DNA of 64,000 bases from Petunia secreta. Lineage: Eukaryota; Streptophyta; Magnoliopsida; Solanales; Solanaceae. Below the pieces are notes generated by a model, which was not told where the DNA came from, did no database searches, and worked only from the letters and a program-made list of their open reading frames with translations. The stretch is taken from the NCBI GenBank assembly GCA_029990175.1, contig JARKIP010000035.1, forward strand, positions 38,826,001 through 38,890,000, read 5' to 3'. The position numbers and the translations under genes were made by a program. This document shows positions 46,274 through 56,058 of the stretch, one piece after another (the first letter of the stretch is position 1; each line of letters starts with the position of its first letter).

Positions 46274-46344
46274 CTGGTGGGATTCCTTAAATTTCGCCTG
46301 GTGAGATTCCTTAAATTTCGCCTGGTGGGATTCCTTAAATTCGT
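46274..46344. repeat. 24-bp tandem repeat, three copies
   Basis: CTGGTGGGATTCCTTAAATT TCGC repeats at 46274, 46298 and 46322. It is about 200 bp upstream of the transposase start, where a MULE end could be. Confidence 0.9.
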
Positions 46345-47390
46345 TTCAGTTTTGGTTACGTGATTGTAGTCAGGAATTCACGCAGCTTTTTTAGAAAATA
46401 GGATACGCATAAACCTATTTTTCAGAATCTTTTTGGTTAGCCTTTCTTGTATATTAAATGTGTCTATTAAACAGTAGGGCAATGTTATATATTTGGTTAG
46501 TTATGAAATTTTTCCTTACACTAATGACTAAAATTACTGAGTTTATCCTAATAGGCTTTTAGAGCACCCTTATACATGGCTGATTTGCAGAAATATGCTA
46601 CGGGAACAAATGGTTTTCCTTTTTGCCCGCTCTAACAGATGTTTCAGAAAAATGCCCCCGTTAAGATTTAACGAAAAAAATTCGGACGGAAACACCCCTG
46701 TCAAGTCTCTCCGCTTTTCAACACTTATCCCTTCAAGTGTTCGCAAAAGGCAATACTTGCCGCACTTGGTCTAGCCAAGACTTGCCTTTGACCCCTCTCT
46801 ATTTGCTAACACTTACCCTTAAAGTATTGGCAAAAGGCAACACTTGTCGCACATTATCGTAAGTCTTGGCAATTACCTAAACTTGCCCCTTCCAGTCTTT
46901 CCCTGCATTCTCGCCATATAACTTGAATTATTGGCAAAACAGTACTTGACTTTGAAGTTTCGGCAATTTCCAAGACTTACAAGATTTTTGCCTTGAAGTC
47001 TTTGATCTGGGAAAAAAAGGGTGTTTTGCTAAAACATTTCTTAGCACGGACATTTTTGCAAAACCACGACTTATGGAGGCCGCGCGGTAAAATTTTTTGC
47101 TTATACATGGACTCTTACTTCCCGCTTCTCCCACTCACACATAATAAAAGTGCTATTCTAATATGTGAAACTTATTCGCACTTCATTTGTAGGGAAGTAG
47201 GTTGTACGACCAACGTATCGTGAGAGCTAGGTGCGATACAATTGTTAGGAGTATATAGCCTCTTGCCGAATGAAAATTTGTAAAAATATCACAAAGTATG
47301 CGGTACCCTAGAATATAGATCATATAAATCATGTTTTGATAAAATCTCAAAATCTTATATATCATTATTTCTTGTATTCGCAATTATTAC
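46345..47390. other. non-coding; degenerate AAGTcTTGGCAA words at 46725-47010
   Basis: Words such as TTCGCAAAAGGCAATACTTG, TATTGGCAAAAGGCAACACT and AAGTCTTGGCAATTACC recur every 40-90 bp in 46725-47010, as an irregular repeat. No coding potential. Its element of origin is unknown. Confidence 0.4.
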
Positions 47391-48051
47391 TCATAAGATA
47401 TAACTGGTGCACCGGTGGACACAAACTAATGAGATTCCACTAATGGTCTTCCTCTTCTCATGATTCCCTTAATATTTGTTTAGCTGCTTTTCTAGGTATG
47501 CTCTGTCAGACCGCATCCCAGTACATGATCTCTCAAGAAAAACATTAATAAATATCTAACATTAAACTAAGTCTCAAATATCTGTTCAAAGGTATTGAGG
47601 ATACGAATCCTGAGACACCATAAAGGCTCTAGGTCTCACACAATAATCAGCGAGATTAGACTTATGTTAACCTAGTTGACAACTTAAACACAAATAGTTT
47701 TTAACACGTGTTTACAATATGTCTTTATTTGATAAATAATGTTGTATAGATGACATTCAGACACCATAAGTATCTAAATTTAAGTTCTTCAAAATTACAC
47801 GTAGCTCGCAAAGTAGTCAAGATGGACATTTTTTTAATCATAGTGACTTTATGTCATTGTTTATGCGAATCTCATGATTAGCATATAGCTCTCAAATTAT
47901 TCATTGGATAATTTTGGTTAAAATTAAGTCTTATTTCCATCTCATCACTAAGATAAGGAGGCATGCGGTTGCTTGCCATATATATATATATGTAAATCAA
48001 CTTTATTGATTTTCAAAGAGTATAGTATACGAACAATGGAAAAATAAAGGA
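47391..48051 (-). other. probable 3' LTR/UTR of the Copia remnant
   Basis: Follows the Copia RNase H end on minus and has no open frames. An ATATATATATATG run is near 47980. The second LTR is not in view, so no border can be fixed. Confidence 0.4.
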
Positions 48052-48390
48052 CTATATGAAGTATTCAAAGTCTACGCAAGCCTTCAGGCCTATCATAGGT
48101 CTGACAAATGCATCTCTAGCCAAATGCATGGTTAATACTTCTACTAACGTATCTTTTGTAAATATATGTTGTAGGTTTAGCACCTTGCGGCTATACATAT
48201 TTCTTGAATAGTTATACTTGATATCGATGTGCTCGGTTTCACAGTGATGCCTAGAGTCCTTGGTTGCATCAATTGCAGCCTTACCATCAAAGAACACTAA
48301 CACAGGTTCAACATTTTCTGTGATACCAAACATGCTTGTTAAGAATTTATTCAACCAAACAATTTCTTGTAATTCTTTAGAGAGAACCAC
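48052..48390 (-). pseudogene. Copia RNase H, C-terminal part (interrupted by LTR element 2)
   Basis: SKELQEIVWLNKFLTSM, DGKAAIDATKDSRHHCETEH and IDIKYNYSR are the closing motifs of Ty1/Copia RNase H (S.E..E..WL..FL, D...AI..A......H.R.KHI). FTKDTLVEVL and HLARDAFVRPM give the usual end of the polyprotein. The frame runs out of the element at 48390 and continues, after one copy of the ACCAC target duplication, at 54817. Confidence 0.85.
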
Positions 48391-49105
48391 TGATGCAGGG
48401 CAAATCGAGTCAAGACACTTCCCAACGCGTGCCTAGCTTGAAGGATTCCAAAGACTAGAAGTCAAGAGCTTGGGGAGTGAATTGAAGAAGCATCAAAGAG
48501 GACCCAGGGCCAGGCGCTCCACCTAAGGCCCTAGGCGCTCCACCCTGGGAGCTAGTCAACTGGGCGCTCCGCCCAAACCACTGCATAGTGAGGCGCTCCG
48601 CCCAACATCCAGGCGCTCCGCCTAGGACACCCCACCGATTATTTTGTGAGGCGCTCCGCCCGAAACACTGAGTTGCGAGAAACTTAAGGGTGTTAAGACT
48701 ATTTTGACCCTGCATGGTCTTTTATCCCAAAGCCTAGTGTGTGGGCTATTTAGACATTTTACTTAGTGTCTAAAAACCTCTATAAATATCTAGATAGTTT
48801 ATTTCATTCCTTAGCTTTGTTGAATGATGAATGAATTATGTAAAGAGTGGAACTCTTTGGGTTTATGAAAAACCAACCTTTGTTTGGGATTTGTGTGCTT
48901 CTAGTGGATTCTAGTTGGACAACGACCCCGCCCCGATCATTCTACTTGCGTGCTCACGTTAGCTCGAGGGTAGTTGCCTAGCGTAGGTGTTCTTGACATT
49001 CTCTTGGGGTGTAACGGAACAAGTTCTTCGTTGCTACTTGAGATTATTGATCGAGTTACGTCTCGTTCTTTATCTTGTTTACTTTTCTGCGTTTTCCCTA
49101 CATCA
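48391..49105 (+). repeat. 5' LTR of element 2
   Basis: 715 bp, TGATGCAGGG...CTACATCA. GGCGCTCCGCC-type motifs fill 48519-48662 (about seven). A TATAAATATCTAG box at 48782 lies shortly downstream of them and could be the promoter core. Confidence 0.92.
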
Positions 49106-49107
49106 TT

Positions 49108-49119
49108 TGGTATCAGAGC
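49108..49119 (+). promoter_or_regulatory. primer-binding site of element 2
   Basis: TGGTATCAGAGC, two bases after the LTR: initiator tRNA-Met type. Confidence 0.95.
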
Positions 49120-50313
49120 AAGGCTCGGGTTTTGTTTATACAAACCCCTGACCCTTGGTTTTTCGTGTCTAGTATCTTCTTTTAGTTTTCTTGTTGATGA
49201 AGTTATTAGAAAGAAGAAAAACAAAAAAAAAAAAAAAAAAAAATAGAAAAGTGAAAAATACAAAATTGTCGTAACTTTTTGGTGTGATTGATTCGTGTTA
49301 TGGGTGTTATAGATTCTTGATCCTTGTTGAAAACCCGTCATTTGGGTACCACAATCTGGTGGTTTGGATTAGAATCAGGAGATTTGAAATTTTGAAACCC
49401 TAAAATTGTTAAACCCTTCCAAAACCCTTGTTCTTGATGATTTTTGGATGATTTTTGGGTTGGATGAGTGTTGAAGGTTGATTTGATTATCGGGGTTTGT
49501 TCTTCATTGGAAAACAAACAATTTGAAACAAATTTCATGTGAATCGGAGTTGTATAACATCAAAAGTGAAGAATCGAGACCCACTTTGAACCCTTGTTGA
49601 AAAACCCATGTTAAACCTTTGATTGATGATTGTTCATTGTTTGTTGGGTGTTTTGATGTGAAAATCATTGGGGTTTGAAGGTTATATCAATATTCAACTT
49701 TGGGTACCTTGAATTTGTGCAAAACACGTTTAAATCGGACAAAATTTTGGCTTGAAATTGAGGAAATCGAAGTTGGGAAAGCAGGGGAAACACCCAGTAG
49801 GCGCTCCGCCCCACCCTTGGGTGCCCCGCCTGCCCCCCCCACTGATGGTTTGGGGAGGCGCTCCACCCCATTCCCTAGGCGGACCGCCCCAATTCCTGAA
49901 GGTGTGTTTTGGAAGTTTTTCCTAGGTTTTCCTATTTTTTTGTTGTTTAAACTCTAATTAGTGCTTATCTAAGTAACTTTCCTACTTAATTAGCACTAAT
50001 CCCTTATTGCTATTAGGTAATTCGTGCCTTAGTTGGAGAGTAGAACTCCAAGAAGATCCGTAGAATCCTTTGACTCAAGTCCTTACTTAAAGTGCCTATC
50101 GTACATCGAGTCATATTAACTCCACTCACCCCAAAGTACACTTGACTTGTGAGTTGATTGATTGAGTTGAGGATTGTTGCCCAACTGCTTGAAGCTTTTA
50201 GTACTCAAGTCCGAGTGAAATATCCACCACCACTATACGAGTGACCGAAGTGCTAAACACGTGAGGGTGTGTGTGAGGTGTTTTCACTTATGTTTGTTCT
50301 TCTTGTAGGTACA
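49120..50313 (+). other. 5' leader of element 2
   Basis: About 1.2 kb without a gene. A poly-A/T stretch lies at 49215-49250 and GC-rich GGCGCTCCGCC-like words at 49799-49890. GTACAATGGCTAGC at 50309 gives the Gag start. Confidence 0.7.
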
Positions 50314-51702
50314 ATGGCTAGCAAAAGTCAAGATTTCATCAAGGATTCCTTGGCTAATCTTCTTGCCAAGATGGATATCATGGGCCAAAAGATTGAAAAT
50401 CTTGAGAAGGTGACCACAAATCTCCAAGTTGAGGCCATTGAGAGGAGGATCCCGAGTGTCCCTCTTGAATCCGGAGATGGCACAAGTCATAGCACTCCTA
50501 TGACTCCCGGACACTTTGCGGAAATGGCCAAAAAGTATGAACAAAGGAAGGTTGAAGCTCTTCAAGAGTGTGTGTTGGGCAATACCCAACCCGTGGGCAA
50601 TCCCCACAACTTGGGCAATCCCCAAGGAAATGCTCCACTTCCAAGACCCGTTCGAAATGTTCAACCTCTTAAGCAAATTGTTGAAGCTCAAAGAGAGGAG
50701 GAAACCGAGTATGGTGATGAAGCCTATGGGTATGAAGATCAATATCAACCGAGGAGAGGTATGAATTGGGGTCAAAATGTGGATAGGGGTAGAGGCCGAG
50801 GCCGAGGGCCACCCATGGGATATGTTGGAGGAAATCCTAGAAGGGATTATGTTGTGTATGGTGACCATTATGGAGGCCAACCAGAGCCTTATCATGGAGG
50901 TCGTGATCTTAACAATCTCAATAGTGTGAAGCTTAATCTTCCAATCTTTAAGGGAGATTGTGATCCGGAGGCATACATTTAATGGATACTACTCATGGAG
51001 AGGGTGTTTGACACAAATGAGATGACCGATGAGAAGAAAGGTACTTATGCTATTTCATCCTTTGAGTCTTATGCTTATACTTGGTGGAAGTCCATAAAGA
51101 GGACAAGGAGAAGAGCGGGTGCGCATGTGAATGTGACTTGGAATGAGTTGAAGGACCTCATGAATACCAAGTATGTGACTCCTATGTATTGTCAAGAACA
51201 ACTCAAGAAGCTTTATGATCTAAAGCAAGGTGTCAAGACGGTTCATAAGTACTATAATGAGTTTGAGAAGATCCGGATGGCATTGGATATGGAAACCGAG
51301 AGTGAAGAACAAGCCATGATCCGATTCAAGAATGGTCTGAGCTATGGTATAGCTTCTCAATTGAGGTTGCATTCTTATCCTTCACTCCAAGATCTATTGG
51401 AAGCCGCTATTGAAGCCGAGCAATGGCTTAATGGAGAAAAGTCCAACCGTTATAAGAGTAGCACTCCTACTCCCGTGAGCCAACCAAAAGAATGGAAGAC
51501 TCCAAATGCAAACTTTCCAAGTGCAAGTGGTGCAAGTGCTAGCAAAGAAGTGAAGAGAACATATGAGAAGTCTACACCACCATTGGGAGGTAATTCTAAA
51601 ACTCACTTGAGCAATCCTTTTTTTACTTCTACTCAATGCTATAAGTGTAAGGGGTATGGGAATATTGCTAAAGATTGTCACAAAGAACAATGGTTGTGGT
51701 AG
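50314..51702 (+). pseudogene. element 2 Gag (one in-frame stop)
   Basis: Start ATGGCTAGCAAAAGTC at 50314. The N-terminus is a coiled-coil-like segment (SLANLLAKMDIMGQKIENLE), followed by an RG-rich stretch (GRGRGRGPPMGY) that could bind RNA. The capsid domain begins at NLPIFKGDCDPEAYI, where a TAA (50980-50982) cuts the frame. It continues in the same frame with MERVFDTN, WWKSIKRTRRRAG, KYYNEFEKIRMALDM and LEAAIEAEQWL. The zinc knuckle near 51640-51680 reads CYKCKGYGNIAKDC, with Asn where the metal-binding His is normal. It ends TAG 51700-51702, overlapping the next frame. Confidence 0.85.
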
Positions 51703-53510
51703 GCAATTTGGTGTATGAGCAAGATAGTGAGCCCAAAAATGAGGAGGATGAGGAGATTGCTTATGAGGAGGGTATAGAGGAAGGAGATGATCCTCAAATG
51801 TTCTTAGTGGTTAGGAGGAGTTTGAGTACCATTTTCATGGAAGAGGAGGTGGAGAATGTTCAAAGGGAAAACCTCTTTCATGCTAGATGCCGAGTCATGG
51901 GTAAAGTTTGTTCCATGATTGTTGACTCGGGAAGTTGTGCCAACATAGTGAGCCAAACATTGATTTCCCAATTGAAGATACCCACCTTGAAACATCCCAA
52001 CCCATATCGATTACAATGGCTAAGTGAGTGTGGGGAGTTGAAGGTGGTGGAGCAAGCATTGATTGAGCTTAGCATGGGGAAATATAAAGACAAAATCATG
52101 TTTGATGTTGTCCCAATGCAAGCATGCCATCTATTATTTGGGAGACCATGGAAATATGATAGATGTGTGGTGCACGATGGCCGGACTAACTCATATACGG
52201 TCAAGAAGGATGGGAGGAAGTATGTGCTTAAACCTTTGACTCCAAGGCAAGTAAGGGAAGACTACAAGCTAATGAGGGAGTTGAGGGAAGCGGCTAAAGC
52301 AAAGTCACCCATTGTACTTGAACCCGAGGCAAACAATCTTGTTGTCTTGCCATTGCACGATGAAAATGAGAGTCACTCCACTTCAAATGAGAGAGAAAAG
52401 ACAGAGAGAAGTGAGGGAGTGATCGGTGACAATCTAAGAGAGGAAAAAGGAGAGGAATTGAGGAGTGATGTGAGTGGATTGTCACCGCCAACTACATTTG
52501 ACCGAGAGGTAAAATTGAGAGAGAAGATAGGTGAGGAAAGAAAAATTGAGAGTGAGAGCACCCATTTTTCTAACAATTCTTCATCTTCTACTTTGTCTTG
52601 TGTTAGTCCTTCTGTAGGTACAATTGAAGACAAGCCCTTGGAGCCTCAAGCATGTGCTTGGAAGGAAAGACAAGAGGAGGAAAGTTCTCAATGTGAGCTT
52701 CATGAAGAAGGAGTTGCACATGACACTTCAAGCCTTGTGAGTGATCAAGGAAGTACTACGAATGTAAGTGTTGCTCCACCTTTTCATGAGCCTACTAGCT
52801 ATTTGTCTTGTGATGACTCAACACTAGTTGGTGTGTGTGCTGCATCTAGTGAATATGCCACTAGTGAAGAGTCTAATAGTCAACTTGTGTGTGCTTGTGT
52901 ATCATTAGTTGAGAGCCTTCCTAAGCCACATCATGATGTGAGCTCATTGTTCAATGAATCTCTCACTAGTGTAGAATTGATAGTTGACATTGATTGTGAC
53001 CTTTGCTATGGCGCACCACCAATCTTTGATAAAGGGGTAGATGAGATAGTTGATCATACCCTTATTGATATGCTTCTATTTGGTGGACCAATGTGTTGTT
53101 GTGAGGATAGTGACCGTGAGGAGTCCAAATTGCATGAATTGGACAAAGTTGTCTATGATGACTCCTCAAGTGAACCTAGTCTTGATAACTTGTCTATGCT
53201 TGATCATGATGTTGAGATGCATGTTTTTACTAATCCATTGTTTGAAGGCATCCTCATTAGTGGTAATGACTTGTATCGGACTAGGGTGAGTAGTAAAATG
53301 GAACCCCCATGGTGTGAAGGGTTTGGCTCCTTAGGCAACCCCTTTTGTGAGAATTTGAATGAGGTAAATGACTCTTTGAGTGACCCTACTATTACTTGTT
53401 TGGGTTATGATGAAGAAGAGGCCATTATCAATACCTTTCTTGATAGTTTGTCTTTTGAGACAGGTTGCTTAGGTGATGAAATGGAGGTGAAAGGGAATCC
53501 CTTGGTGTGA
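51675..53510 (+). CDS. element 2 protease-like domain plus unknown tail
   Basis: 611 codons in another frame than Gag, overlapping it by 28 bp, so a frameshift would be needed for a Gag-PR fusion. Residues 66-165 are a retropepsin: MIVDSGSCANIVSQ (84-86 DSG) and HLLFGRPWKYDRCVV (second half). Residues 200-340 are acidic and Ser-rich (NNSSSSTLSCVSPSVG). Residues 400-600 share PKPHHDVSSLF, CYGAPPIFD, VFTNPLFEG and EEEAIINTFLDS with element 1. No RT follows. The DSG is intact, so this protease could be active. The frame ends at TGA 53508-53510; in element 1 the same protein runs on, so a small indel is likely here. Confidence 0.75.
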   Translation: MSQRTMVVVGNLVYEQDSEPKNEEDEEIAYEEGIEEGDDPQMFLVVRRSLSTIFMEEEVENVQRENLFHARCRVMGKVCSMIVDSGSCANIVSQTLISQLKIPTLKHPNPYRLQWLSECGELKVVEQALIELSMGKYKDKIMFDVVPMQACHLLFGRPWKYDRCVVHDGRTNSYTVKKDGRKYVLKPLTPRQVREDYKLMRELREAAKAKSPIVLEPEANNLVVLPLHDENESHSTSNEREKTERSEGVIGDNLREEKGEELRSDVSGLSPPTTFDREVKLREKIGEERKIESESTHFSNNSSSSTLSCVSPSVGTIEDKPLEPQACAWKERQEEESSQCELHEEGVAHDTSSLVSDQGSTTNVSVAPPFHEPTSYLSCDDSTLVGVCAASSEYATSEESNSQLVCACVSLVESLPKPHHDVSSLFNESLTSVELIVDIDCDLCYGAPPIFDKGVDEIVDHTLIDMLLFGGPMCCCEDSDREESKLHELDKVVYDDSSSEPSLDNLSMLDHDVEMHVFTNPLFEGILISGNDLYRTRVSSKMEPPWCEGFGSLGNPFCENLNEVNDSLSDPTITCLGYDEEEAIINTFLDSLSFETGCLGDEMEVKGNPLV

Positions 53511-53983
53511 GTAAGTATGCTCTAAAGAAGGGGAGTGGAGTACTTGATGTTACTTGCATGTTGGGTTATTTGACTCACTCCATTCCACATGTTGATCTCA
53601 CTTTGAGGAGGGATTGGTTTGTTGATCTTGCGCTTAAGGTTCAAGGGGATTTTGATAGCTTGATCTTGCATTTTCGATGTTCCCTTGACCTATTTGCTCA
53701 TTATTGTGTTGCATGCATATTCTTATTGAACCAAGCACTTGATGATCTCCTTGGAGATTTGGTATTTGTTCTTAACATTGATGCTTGGTTATATCACAAG
53801 AGTGTGTTTTCAACACTTCTTGCACTAACCTACTTTCAAAGTAGGAAATCTTGTGTTTATTTGTCGTTGCTTGTAGGTCCTAAGCTCCATGTTAAGGCAA
53901 GGGAGATCTTGGAAGAGACCTATGTCAAAGTGACGATCAAGGGTTACAAAGGGAGGAGAGCATTGGGCACCCTGAAGAGATGA
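53507..53983 (+). pseudogene. C-terminal tail module of element 2, shifted frame
   Basis: SKYALKKGSGVLDVTCMLGY matches SAFKKGNGVFDVSCQLNYFV of element 1 and so continues the tail after a frameshift. 53645-53833 encodes one copy of the module GDFDSLILH...IDAWLYHKSVFSTLLALTY, which is present twice in element 1. A hydrophobic run (VACIFLL, DLVFVLNID) precedes the conserved WLYHK. It ends with a basic segment (KVTIKGYKGRRALGTLKR) 44 bp before the polypurine tract. Confidence 0.7.
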
Positions 53984-54026
53984 TTCCATGGACGTGAATG
54001 TAATGATTTCGAGGATGAAATCTTCT

Positions 54027-54040
54027 CAAGAAGGAGAGGA
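54027..54040 (+). promoter_or_regulatory. polypurine tract of element 2
   Basis: AAGAAGGAGAGGA lies directly before the 3' LTR border TGATGCAGGG. It is the primer for plus-strand DNA synthesis. Confidence 0.9.
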
Positions 54041-54812
54041 TGATGCAGGGCAAATCGAGTCAAGACACTTCCCAACGTGTGCCAAGCTTGAAGGATGCCA
54101 AAGAATAGAAGTCAAGAGCTTGGGGAGTGAATTGAAGAAGCATCGAAGAGGACCCAGGGCCAGGCGCTCCGCCTAAGGCCCTAGGCGTTCCACCCTGGGA
54201 GCTAGTCAACTGGGCGCTCCGCCCTACTCCCAGGCGCTCCGCCCAAACCACTGCATAGTGGGTGCTCCGCCCAATATCCAGGCGCTCCGCCTAGGACACC
54301 CCACTGATCATTTTGTGAGGCGCTCCGCCTAAGCTTGGACGCTCCGCCCAAGCTTGGACGCTCCGCCCGAAACGCTGAGTTGCGAGAAACTTAAGGGTGT
54401 TAAGACTATTTTGACCCTATGTGGTCTTTTATCCTAAAGCCTAGTGTGTGGGCTATTTAGACATTTTACTTAGTGCCTAAAAATCTCTATAAATAGCTAG
54501 ATAACTTATTTCATTCCTTAGCTTTGTTGATTGATGAAAGAATTATGTAAAGAGTGGAACTCTTTGGGTTTATGAAAAACCAACCTTTGTTTGGGATTTG
54601 TATGCTTCTAGTGAATTCTAGTTGGATAACGACCCCGCCCCGATCATTCTACTTGCATGGTCACGTTAGCTCGAGGGTAGTTGCCTAGCATAGGTGTTCT
54701 TGACATTCCCTCGGGGTGTAATGGAACGAGTTCTTCGTTGCTACTTGAGATTATTGATCGAGTTACGTCTCGTTCTTTATCTTGTTTACTTTTCCGCATT
54801 TTCCCTACATCA
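54041..54812 (+). repeat. 3' LTR of element 2
   Basis: 772 bp. The GC-motif block 54160-54372 is longer than in the 5' LTR, with about nine GGCGCTCCGCC variants, including a doubled AAGCTTGGACGCTCCGCC. Otherwise close to the 5' LTR. Confidence 0.92.
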
Positions 54813-55500
54813 ACCACATATTCAACTTCCATCATAAATAGCGATACACATGATTCTTTCTTACTCCTCTATAATATGTCACCATTGCTGAGTAAGAAGA
54901 CATAATCTCATCTAGATCTCCTCTAAGATCAACATCACAATATGTAACTAAATGCAGATACTTACCGCGTAGGTAACAAAGCACATAATCAATAGTATCT
55001 TTGAATATCTCATGATCCTCTTTACTATTGACAAATGTTTTCGACCCAGATCAATTTGGCATCTACTTACTACACCGATTTTTTGACGGATATCAAGTCT
55101 AGTACACACCATATCATACATTAGATTGTTGACTACGATTCTATAAGCAACTCGGATCATTTTTTCTGTCTCTTCAGGAGTTTCATGAGATAAATAACTT
55201 CTTAAGTTATCCCCTTTATTAATAAGAATGTTAATTGCTTTACTATTTTAGATATTGAATTGTTCAAGAACTTTCTAATGTAATTGTCTTGAGAGAGATA
55301 CAATAGTTCTTTTAAGATGATATCTTGAAATATTAATTTCAAAAATATATGCGCCTTCACCCATATCTTTCATCTCAAACTGGGATGGCAATCTTGACTT
55401 TACCCCGTTGATGAACTCCTTATTATTTCCATCTTAATTATATCATCAACGCACAATGGCAAAATTACAAGTTTGTTTCTTGAGCTCTTGGTATAAACAA
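54813..55500 (-). pseudogene. Copia RT C-terminal part and start of RNase H
   Basis: On minus, frames give a YVDD-like LCVDDIIK (near 55460), SRLPSQFEMKDMGEGAYIFE (RT thumb), YRIVVNNLMYDMVCTRLDI, GVVSRCQIDLGRKHLSIVKR and IMRY, followed by YCDVDLRGDL (first RNase H Asp region) and MEVEYVV at the border of LTR element 2. Stops and frameshifts break it. The fragment has no RT N-terminus, integrase or Gag in the window: at 55500 homology ends. Confidence 0.8.
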
Positions 55501-55734
55501 GTATTTCAAAAGGCATTTTCGGGACGAGCCTTAGGGAGCGTAGTTTTGAAAGGCATAAGCCCCACAATTTGGAGCATATTTGAGCGGAAACCTACGTGTT
55601 GGCGAGTATTTGGGGTGTAAGTGCCAAAAAAATCTTCACATTAGAAAATTATTCCTCAATAATCCTTTATTTAAAGCTTACACTCAAATACCAGCTTGCT
55701 TATTAAATTTTCTAATGTTTTAATTCTTTTGTTG

Positions 55735-56037
55735 TTGGCACCCAATTTTGTCCCTCTTTTTTTTTTAAAATTGGCTATAATTCAACTTAAGGGTATAATG
55801 TGACTATTTGTGCAAAATGTGCAATAGAAATCATGCATTTACGTGTGTTATCCTCTATTTATATATTATATACTTAAGTGTGGCTATATTACGTAAATTT
55901 GCATCATTTAGGCTATCTGTCAAACAGTGAATATTTGTGCAATTTAGCACATTCATAATATATCACATAATTGCATCATTTAGGCTACATGTCAAATCTG
56001 TTTCAATTTATGATTATTTGTTTAAATTAATTATCTG
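55735..56037 (+). mobile_element. probable gypsy LTR, left part
   Basis: TGTTGGCACCCAATTTTGTCC is a typical start of a plant gypsy LTR (TG... with conserved AATTTTGTCC), by recollection. GCATCATTTAGGCTATCTGTC and GCATCATTTAGGCTACATGTC (near 55901 and 55973) form an internal repeat. The LTR is cut at 56038 by the LINE and appears to go on at 63269. Confidence 0.4.
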
Positions 56038-56058
56038 TGATTATCTATATTTTTTTTT

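Larger units (their letters stand above)
28660..46344. mobile_element. Mutator-like element with Ulp1-type gene and transposase (ends not found)
   Basis: Two convergent genes typical of Ulp1-carrying MULEs (the Kaonashi type of Arabidopsis and relatives) face each other: a DUF1985/Ulp1 gene on plus (29835-36810) and a MuDR transposase on minus (43427-46070). LTR element 1 (37341-43047) and a hAT MITE (28903-29787) are later insertions. I compared the flanks near 28600-28900 with 46250-46650 by eye and found no long terminal inverted repeat, so the limits given are only those of the gene content. Some members of this class lack long inverted repeats. Confidence 0.65.
48391..54812 (+). mobile_element. 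LTR element 2, non-autonomous gypsy-type (Gag-PR-tail)
   Basis: Complete ends: target duplication ACCAC at 48386-48390 and 54813-54817, LTRs 48391-49105 and 54041-54812, primer-binding site 49108-49119, polypurine tract 54027-54040. Coding: Gag (50314-51702), a PR-like domain and unknown tail (51675-53983). RT, RNase H and integrase are absent, although the element is not obviously deleted: tail and polypurine tract follow each other closely. It must borrow enzymes from another element. The LTRs differ by scattered changes and GC-motif number. Confidence 0.92.

Noticed and set aside
28660..46650. Long terminal inverted repeats for the MULE
   Set aside because: Compared by eye, the two flanks show no convincing inverted match, so no ends are claimed.
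17676..49119. tRNA genes at the GCTCTGATACCA / TGGTATCAGAGC sites
   Set aside because: Only the 12-base primer-binding complement of tRNA-Met is present, next to LTR borders; no cloverleaf. No other tRNA or rRNA gene was noticed.
48974..49246. Plus frame ending in a lysine run and the matching minus frame
   Set aside because: Caused by the poly-A stretch at 49215-49250 in the leader of LTR element 2.
50284..50895. 203-codon antisense frame over element 2 Gag
   Set aside because: Exact antisense of a recognised Gag; no motif of its own.
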